DNA of 64,000 nucleotides from assembly GCF_041146795.1 (NCBI RefSeq), contig NC_135176.1, forward strand, positions 25,355,286-25,419,285, written 5' to 3'. Within the stretch, counting starts at the first letter, position 1. The number at the start of each line of letters is the position of its first letter. A program made the translations under genes and the position numbers. This document shows positions 57,575-64,000 of this stretch, piece by piece. Source of the DNA: Maylandia zebra (lineage: Eukaryota; Chordata; Actinopteri; Cichliformes; Cichlidae). The notes below the pieces were generated by a model. That model had not been told where the DNA came from. It did not search any database and worked only from the letters and a program-made list of their open reading frames with translations.

Positions 57575-59165
57575 TCTCACTCTTGTCATTATTTAAAAAT
57601 GTCTTTTACTCTACTGGTCCCTGTATTCTTACTATAATTAATACCTCCTTGGCCTCGGGCATAGTCCCTGCCTATTTTAAAACTGCTGTTATACATCCCT
57701 TGTTAAAAAAGCCTATGCTGGACCCATCTCTCACTAGCAATTATAGACCGATCTCAAAAATTCCGTTAATTGCTAAGATTCTAGAGAAGATCGTGGCTAA
57801 GCAGCTTACAGCAGTTTTAGATAAATATAGTATTTTCGACAAATTTCAATCTGGCTTTCGTAAAGTTCATTCCACTGAAACAGCCCTTCTTAGAGTTTCT
57901 AATGACATTTTGTTACAAAGCGATGCAGGTAAATGTTCTGTTCTCTTAATGTTGGATCTTACGTCGGCCTTTGATACTGTTGACCACTATATTTTACTTA
58001 ACAGGCTGAAACACTGGGTTGGTGTCTCTGGGACTGCATTGAAATGGTTCTCCTCGTATCTCTCTGAACGATATTCTTCTGTGGCAGTTTCTAAGTATAG
58101 ATCATCTTCTGCGTCCCTGTCTTTTGGTGTGCCACAAGGCTCTGTGCTAGGGCCATTACTGTTTTTAGTTTATTTACTCCCTCTTCAGCACATTTTGAGC
58201 CCTTTTGAGGATATTTGTTACCATTGTTATGCGGACGATATCCAACTCTATATATCTTTTAAACCGGAAGAGGCTTCTAAGCTGCGGCTTTTAAATGTGT
58301 GCTTGGAAACCATTAAAGGCTGGATGGCTGAAAACTTCCTCCAACTAAATGAAAGTAAAACCGAAGTCCTCTTATGTGCCCCAGATAGACATATACCCAG
58401 TATAATAAATGCTCTTGGTCCTCTTTCAACGTTTGTAAAACCATCTGTCAGGAACTTAGGGATTATCCTTGATCCTGCTCTTACGTTAGATAGTCATGTT
58501 AAATCTCTTGTTCGGTCTTGCTTTTATCATTTAAGAAATATTTCTAAATTGAGCTCTATTATATCCTATACCGAACTGGAGATTGTTATTCATGCTTTTA
58601 TCTCTTCACGACTGGACTATTGCAATTCCCTGTTTACTTGTTTAAATAAAGGTTCTTTGGAGCGTCTGCAGATCGTTCAGAATGCTGCAGCAAGACTTTT
58701 GACGAAAGCTTCTAAATTTTCACATATAACACCGTTGCTCATGCAGTTACATTGGCTTCCTGTTGAATTTAGAGTCCAGTTTAAGATTTTGGTTTTAACT
58801 TTCAAGGCTCTTCAACAACAAGCACCACCATATATCATTGAACTTTTACAGCCCTATGCCCCTAGTAGGTCTCTGAGGTCGAGTAGTCAGGGCCTACTTG
58901 TCATTCAGTATACGAGACTGAAAACTAGGGGTGATAGAGCTTTTGCTACTGTGGCCGCCAGACTGTGGAATTCCCTTCCTCAGGACTTACGATCCGCTGA
59001 TTCATTGATTACTTTTAAAAAACAGCTAAAAACACATCTTTTTAAAACTGCCTTTTGCTAACTTTGTTTGTATTTTGTCTTTTTAATCTGTTATATCTTG
59101 TAAAGCACTTTGTGATCTCTATCTAGAAATGTGCTATATAAATAAAATTTTACTTACTTTTACTT
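57575..59165 (+). mobile_element. 5'-truncated L2/Maui-type LINE with an open 492-codon reverse-transcriptase frame
   Basis: Bases 57583-59061 form one uninterrupted frame encoding the reverse transcriptase and C-terminal region of an L2-clade LINE. It contains NYRPIS near residue 54, QSGFR then STETALL, LDLTSAFDTVDH, a GVPQGSVLGPLLF block, and the catalytic YADDIQLY box. It ends with SLPQDLRSADSLITFKKQLK. The upstream endonuclease domain is missing, so the copy is 5'-truncated. The ATG is only the first Met in a longer original frame. The 3' UTR (gtaaagcactttgtgatctc, atgtgctatataaataaaat) ends in a TTAC tandem tail near 59145-59172. With no frameshifts or stops, the insertion looks young. 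It is unlikely to move by itself. Confidence 0.9.
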
Positions 59166-59318
59166 ACTTACTTGTCAGTCTTTCAAAGATAGTGGAAGAA
59201 TTCACTAGGCAGGAAAACACTTAAACTACTCGAAACTTCCGTTTCTGACACAGTTGACCGTATTTTTAAAAAATCTTTTAGTTGGTACAGAGATTTAGCA
59301 TCAACTTCAATTTGAAAT

Positions 59319-60545
59319 ATGAGTCTGTCAAATCCTGTTGCATGCAACATGAGAGCCGAGAACGAAAAACTTCAACAGCAAATCAAAGAGCTGAAAAATG
59401 AGAATAAAACTCTCAAACAACAAAACTCTACCATACGTGACCTTAAAGTCGAGAACGCCGACCTTAAGGAGCAAAAAAGAGAGCTCATAAATGAGAACAA
59501 GATTCTCCAAAAAAACATTGAAGTTCTCTTCAAACGAAGTGGGTTCTCTAAAAACAAGAGGAAAAGAGACCTGCAACTAGAGAATGAAACAATTCACTTC
59601 AAAATTCAAGAGCTGGAATATTGGAACCAAATTCTAAAGGATTTAAACAGCTCCAAAACCAAAGAGATCCAGCAACAGAAAGAGGTGATGCAGGAAATGG
59701 AGGCAGAAATCAGAGAGTTGCAAAGCAGCAAGACAGGCTTGGTTATAAAAGTGGGAGACATGGAAAAGGACAACCAGTCTTTAAGAGAGGAAAATGATGT
59801 GACGGTAAAACGCATGTGTGAGCTGAAAAGGGACTTTGAAAAGGAAAAAGATGACATGCAACAGGAAATACAGGCTGTTAAAACTGAGCTCCATCAGGCA
59901 AACACAGCCTTTAAAGAGTTACAAGAGAGTGAAGAAAGAAAAAGGATCATGAATGAGGAAAACAAAACAACGGACAGTGAACAGCTCAGACAGACCCTGG
60001 AACGCCAATGCTTTGCACATGAAATTGACATATTGAGGCGGCATAACGAACTTCTTGAACAGGACCTCCAGGAGCTTTCCAAAAGGAGTGGTGATTCTCA
60101 AAAAGAACTGAAACCACACGATGAGGGTGTGAAAGGAGAATCACGGATCTCCAAAGCCACTGAGAAAGACTCCCAACATGATTTTAACGTGACCAACAGA
60201 GAAAAGGAGTTGTTGTGCCATGAATTTGAGGAAATGAAAAGAGAGCTTGAAGAGGTCAAGAAAAATCTGTATGATTTACAGGAAGCCTTGAAAACAGAAG
60301 ACATGGCGTTGCAAACCCAAGCTCAGACTCCCAAAGTTTCACAGGAAGAACATAACAATCTGATAAACAACTACGATGTCCAAGTTGACATACTCAAACA
60401 ACAAAATAAGGCCTTAGAAAATACGGTTAGTGACCTTACCAAAAAGATGTGGAATGGACGGGAAGCGATGAGACAAATGGAAAAGAACTTTCAAGAACAA
60501 AGGAAGCTACTCGAAAATCTCCGAGGAGAATTCGAGGAAATTTAG
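59319..60545 (+). CDS. Single-exon coiled-coil protein, 408 residues, function unknown
   Basis: I do not recognise this protein. The frame runs ATG 59319 to TAG 60543-60545 without introns. Almost the whole chain is Glu/Lys/Gln/Asn-rich with leucine heptads, so a long alpha-helical coiled coil is predicted (about residues 12-70, 84-260, 290-405). Asn often sits in heptad core positions (ENEKL at 14, ENADL at 46, ENETI at 89). There is a basic, NLS-like stretch at 77-83 (SKNKRKR). There is no signal peptide or membrane span. Three diverged copies of a motif of about 22 residues occur near 55-76 (ENKILQKNIEVLFKRSG), 236-257 (HNELLEQDLQELSKRSG) and 356-377 (QNKALENTVSDLTKKM). It begins about 150 bp after the L2 LINE tail, and no poly(A) tail is obvious after the stop. 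It could be a young gene, a retrocopy, or part of an unknown mobile element. Confidence 0.6.
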   Translation: MSLSNPVACNMRAENEKLQQQIKELKNENKTLKQQNSTIRDLKVENADLKEQKRELINENKILQKNIEVLFKRSGFSKNKRKRDLQLENETIHFKIQELEYWNQILKDLNSSKTKEIQQQKEVMQEMEAEIRELQSSKTGLVIKVGDMEKDNQSLREENDVTVKRMCELKRDFEKEKDDMQQEIQAVKTELHQANTAFKELQESEERKRIMNEENKTTDSEQLRQTLERQCFAHEIDILRRHNELLEQDLQELSKRSGDSQKELKPHDEGVKGESRISKATEKDSQHDFNVTNREKELLCHEFEEMKRELEEVKKNLYDLQEALKTEDMALQTQAQTPKVSQEEHNNLINNYDVQVDILKQQNKALENTVSDLTKKMWNGREAMRQMEKNFQEQRKLLENLRGEFEEI

Positions 60546-60838
60546 CACAACTACGACTTTGGCCCTCCCTATTAAAGCTGGTTAACGCAAGTTCAATAGG
60601 GCTATAACTTAGACAATGGAAGTTCATTTGATTTAATTGGCCCAAAATGAGTGACTGCACCCAGACACTCAGTAGCAAAAAAATTACAGAGATTCAAGAG
60701 AGAAAACTGTTTCTGCATAGACTCCTATAGTAGTGCAAGTCGTGTCATCGCTTGGTGTCCTGCATAGAGTGCAGGTTTAAGGTATCTACGTATCTTTCAG
60801 AATTAGAAGCTATGCTGCGTCAGGGGTTATAACAGCTG

Positions 60839-61200
60839 TGCCCCCCCCCAACCGGTCGAGGCAGATGGCCGCCCCTCACTGAGCCTGGTTCTGCCGAAAG
60901 TTTCTTCCTGTTAAAAGGGAGTTTTTCTTTCCCACCGTCACCAAGTCTAAGGAGCTTGGAGAAAAGCGCCTGGACTTCTTTAACTTAAAGAAGTCCAGGC
61001 GCTTTTCTTTCCAAGCTCCTTAGACTACTATGGCCTTGATGACTGATAACCTTCACAGACACTGTCATCAAGGGTTTGCTCACAGGGGATCATCTGATTG
61101 TTGGGGGGTTTTCTCTCTTATATTGTATGGTCTTTACCTTACAATATAAACAGCCGAGAAGCGGCTATTTTTGCGATCCGGTGCTTTAGAAATACATCTT
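60839..61200 (+). mobile_element. Common teleost LINE/SINE 3' tail interrupted by an insert
   Basis: The left part (gaggcagatggccgcccctc, gagcctggttctgccgaaag, tttcttcctgttaaaaggga) and the right part (gtttgctcacaggggatcat, gattgttggggggttttctc, 'taccttacaatataaaca') match one familiar fish repeat. Between them (about 60946-61070) is foreign sequence containing the large palindrome at 60943-61027. Confidence 0.7.
60943..61027. repeat. Large near-perfect palindrome, arms of about 40 bp, 1-nt loop
   Basis: The left arm starts at 60943 and the right arm ends at 61027, centred near 60984 (ctttaa-c-ttaaag). The only break in symmetry that I see is a 2-nt insertion in the right arm (ttggagaaaag against ttggaaagaaaag in complement). 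The text (aaaagcgcctggacttcttt) belongs to another common fish repeat, so this may be part of that element's own structure. Confidence 0.85.
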
Positions 61201-61230
61201 AGCTGAACTGAACTCCATAACATCTGGACC

Positions 61231-61260
61231 GAAATGCCTACACACAACGGTAGGCATTTC
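61231..61260. repeat. Short palindrome, 11-bp arms, 8-nt loop
   Basis: Arms 61231-61241 (gaaatgcctac) and 61250-61260 are exact reverse complements. Confidence 0.8.
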
Positions 61261-61766
61261 AATCAAGAGCTCTGTCCAAAACGTTCAATGACAAGCATCA
61301 GCACCAGGATTGTTTTTTAGCTCACCAACAGTTTTTTTATTGTAACTGCAACTTTGTAAGACTGGGTTGGGAGATGTTCTTGTGGTGAGCTTTTATTCAC
61401 ATAATTGGTTTCTTTAATAGTGAAATAAAATAAATTTGTATAACTGGAAACAGCGTTCTCATGTGTGATTATCACATTGTATTCTTTAAACCATGTAACA
61501 GAATATGTAATATATATAATTTACTCATAGTAATATTAATATCTAATGTGATTGAGTTTCCTCATCTCTACTTATGTGCTGATGTGTTCACTGAGGCCAT
61601 TGTATGGTCCATTTTGGCTGCATTTCCATGTTTTAAACATGAAATTTGCTTATTTAAAGGGTGTCTCATGTATCTCTTATGCAGAAATATGTGTTGCCTA
61701 GCTGGACAAATGTAGCACAGGTCTACTATTATTGGCCTAATGTGAGACACTACAATGACTGGTTTT

Positions 61767-62158
61767 TACGGAGCCCCTCTGATGACATGGTCCAAAAAAA
61801 TAAATAAATTGTGGCCACAAAATACTACTTCGTGGGCACGAAATAGGTGTAACGTGCCCACGAAATGCTAATTTGTGGGAACGAAACACTTGATCCTTCC
61901 CAGGCCCTTGCAGTTGGTTGACAATAAAATCTATCCCAGCGTCCGGGTCGTATTTACGTCTGCAAAGCAACTGGGCTCTCAATATCCTGTTTAAATGTCT
62001 CTCTGGAATAATGGTTCCTTGCAGTGCCAGGCTTTTCAAAATGCATTTGTAGCTCATTCCCAGCCTAAAATTGTCAGGGATCTGAGTGACCTAGAGTCCC
62101 TGAACAATTGTGGACTACTTATTTATTTTTTGGACCATGTCATCAGAGGGGCTCCGTA
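61767..62158. mobile_element. MITE with about 40-bp terminal inverted repeats and a 6-bp duplication
   Basis: The left end (TACGGAGCCCCTCTGATGAC, then atggtccaaaaaa) is repeated inverted at the right end, with one A-run indel over about 40 bp. The flanks ggtttt (61761-61766 and 62159-62164) match. Near the left end, a 'tttcgtgggcacgaaa'-type palindromic unit is repeated around 61829-61885. A minus-strand open frame of 106 codons (61737-62057) runs across the left end and has no recognised domain. The superfamily is uncertain. Confidence 0.75.
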
Positions 62159-62259
62159 GGTTTTAAGCAATCATGGTAAGTGTTACACAAAACCGATGTT
62201 TACTAATATTAGGAGACGCGAAGACCTCCTGTGAATCAGTGTGCTTCTTTTTCTTTCGA

Positions 62260-62775
62260 ATTCAAAGAGGATGGGCTGCAGCAGCAACAGGCCTCATCAA
62301 GTGCTACTCCTGTCAGCTAAGAACAGGAAACTGAAGCTACTATTTGCACGCATCACCAAAATTGGACTACAGAAGATGGTGTAATGATTTTTTTTCGGTC
62401 TGATGATTCTCGATATCTGCCGTGACATTTGGATGTTAGGGTCAGAATTTGGCATAAACAACATAAAAGCATGGATCTATCCTACGTTTAGGCTTCTGGT
62501 GGTATAATGGTGTGGGGGATATTCTCTTGGCCCCCTAGTATAAACTAAGCATCATGTAAACGCAACAGCCTACCTGAGTATTCTTGCTGATCATGTCCAT
62601 CCCTTTATGAGCACAGTTTACCCGTCGTCTAGTGGCTGCTTACAGCAGGAAAATGCACCATTTCTCAAAGCTCAAATCATCATAAACCTGGTTTCTTGAA
62701 CACGACAATGAGTTCACTATACTCAAAGAGCCTCCACAGCTAGATCTCAGTCCTAATCAAATCCCTGAGTGAATA
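62260..62775 (+). mobile_element. Tc1/mariner transposase relic (a different subfamily)
   Basis: Plus-strand blocks such as 'tttggatgttagggtcagaa', 'gtataatggtgtgggggata', 'cctacctgagtattcttgct' and 'cacgacaatgagttcactat' correspond to the middle and later part of a Tc1-type transposase. Stops and gaps are frequent. The start and end are missing. Confidence 0.7.
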
Positions 62776-62821
62776 TATACACTCAATAAAAGATTTGAGG
62801 AGTTTGAAAATGATGTGAATC

Positions 62822-62849
62822 ATTTGCTTTGCTTCACAGCAAAGCAAAT
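62822..62849. repeat. Snap-back palindrome, 12-bp perfect arms
   Basis: Arms 62822-62833 and 62838-62849 with a 4-nt loop (tcac), just after the Tc1 relic. Confidence 0.85.
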
Positions 62850-62896
62850 TATATTAATATAATATATATAAATTATATTATATTACTAATTACTAA

Positions 62897-62919
62897 TATT
62901 TTTGTTTTGTTTTGTTTTG

Positions 62920-62986
<67 letters not shown>
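62897..62986. repeat. (TTTTG)n followed by (TG)n microsatellite
   Basis: TTTTG units at about 62901-62924 run directly into a pure TG repeat to 62986. Confidence 0.95.
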
Positions 62987-62989
<3 letters not shown>

Positions 62990-63185
62990 ACATATCGGCT
63001 AACATTAAAGAGAAACATAAATTAGCTAACATTAACTGTTTTCAAATTAGTTAGTCAATGAGTTAGTTAAGATGGTTGTAGTATTATTTTTGTGTGAGTG
63101 TTGTTAACTGAGTGTAACAAACTTGCGTTAGTGTCAGTATGTTAGCATTTAAACAAGCTAATGTAAAATGGGTAATATGATTGGC

Positions 63186-63223
63186 TTGTCTTATTATGTG
63201 CCTATTGCCACATAATAAGACAA
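63186..63223. repeat. Snap-back palindrome, 15-bp perfect arms
   Basis: Arms 63186-63200 and 63209-63223 are exact reverse complements around an 8-nt loop. Confidence 0.9.
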
Positions 63224-63224
63224 A

Positions 63225-64000
63225 CAACATACACCTAAGGTCATAGTCATTTTGGGATATTAAAAAAATAGATTTAGTTTATATTTTTCCACTAAAGACT
63301 GCTGCAGCTCCTTAATGTTGATGTAGCTGGTCTCTTGAAAGTGTGTAACATTAGTAGCATGTAGCCAAAGCCTCTACAAATGTGCATACAGATAGGATGA
63401 TGTAGCTACTAAAACTCTGCCATGAACTCATGAAGGGGCTGCAGTGATAAAGAAAGGCAGTGAAACGCTGTAGTTGATGTAGCTGGGACCTGGACTTCAT
63501 CTTATTTTGTGGGATAACAAGAAAACAAAAAGCTTCTATGCAAAAAAAACCCCGAGTCTTTCGGCTGAGGAAATATGACTTTTTACATGCTAGATGGAGC
63601 TTCTTGTCCCACGGGTTACCTACATCTGATAATAAAACTGTTCGGGAACAAACAGGAAGAGTAAACGGATGTAAGTTACTGATGTGGTTACATGGTGGAA
63701 AAGCAGGGCTTTAAGCAGCTAGTTAAAAAGTGTGACCTAAGATATGATATATAGGTAAGAAACATTTTTCATTTTTTATTATGTGACAATATTGTGCAGC
63801 TCTTAAAGCGTTACAAGGTTCATTTTGTCATGGTCCTGGGTCGTTGACCCAGCGTTTTGTGTTTTGTGACTATTTCCCTCTGTTCTAGTTATTCTGTGTC
63901 CTCCCCCCTTGTGTCCGGTTCGGGTTCTAGATTTCCTGTTTTACTTTGTAGGTCTGTGTCTCGTTATGCCCATTAAGTTCCAGCTGTGTCCCCTCCTGTG
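63225..64000. other. Intergenic sequence; a further interspersed repeat may begin near 63828
   Basis: No gene is seen. From about 63828 (tgtcatggtcctgggtcgtt) the base composition changes to T/C- and GTGTCC-rich text resembling the 5' part of fish retroelements. It continues past the window, so the family cannot be fixed. Confidence 0.35.

Noticed and set aside
59328-60678. Several minus-strand Ser/Leu-rich ORFs
   Set aside because: They are antisense shadows of the coiled-coil ORF.

Overview
The window is vertebrate nuclear DNA, almost certainly from a ray-finned (teleost) fish. It has GT-AG introns, short fish-like introns, a tRNA-Leu(CAA) with an intron, and a repeat load typical of percomorph fish: Tc1 relics, hAT and piggyBac-type MITEs, L2/Maui-type and Rex/RTE-like LINE tails, and tRNA-derived SINEs. 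A cichlid-like genome is my guess, not something I can prove here. All splice junctions were read by eye, and every reading frame closes.

Layout. (1) 1-361: 3' end of an L2-type LINE. (2) 680-14422 (+): the 3' seventeen coding exons of an NSD1-type histone H3K36 methyltransferase (PHD fingers, PWWP, AWS-SET-postSET, C5HCH PHD, acidic tail); the 5' part lies outside the window. Its introns hold a Tc1 relic split by a TTAA-flanked piggyBac-type MITE, a second Tc1 relic and a 674-bp hAT element. (3) 14423-18590: tail-to-tail intergenic DNA. (4) 18591-28771 (-): rab24, 8 coding exons, plus a likely non-coding first exon near 29565-29720. Its introns hold a 1-kb hAT element and a tRNA-SINE. (5) 31282-34250 (+): pgrmc1, 3 exons. 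(6) 37287-37397 (-): tRNA-Leu(CAA) with a 27-nt intron. (7) 37969-39649 (+): cox7b, 3 exons. (8) 41981-53481 (+): pgk1, 11 exons, exactly 417 codons. (9) 54 kb to the end: mostly mobile DNA, with an L2-type LINE carrying an open reverse-transcriptase frame (57583-59061) followed by an unexplained single-exon 408-residue coiled-coil ORF (59319-60545).

No operon-like cooperation is expected. The genes are housekeeping or regulatory loci: chromatin (nsd1), autophagy-linked trafficking (rab24), haem-binding ER membrane protein (pgrmc1), respiratory complex IV (cox7b) and glycolysis (pgk1). The order joins blocks that in human lie on 5q35 (NSD1-RAB24) and Xq (PGRMC1, COX7B, PGK1).

The least expected signal is a set of near-perfect snap-back palindromes: arms of 12-33 bp with loops of 1-9 nt, and one of about 40 bp. 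They are scattered through introns, intergenic DNA and inside old transposons, and are concentrated from 43 to 63 kb. They look like inverted duplications made by template switching. Second is the open coiled-coil ORF, which contains three diverged copies of a roughly 22-residue motif.
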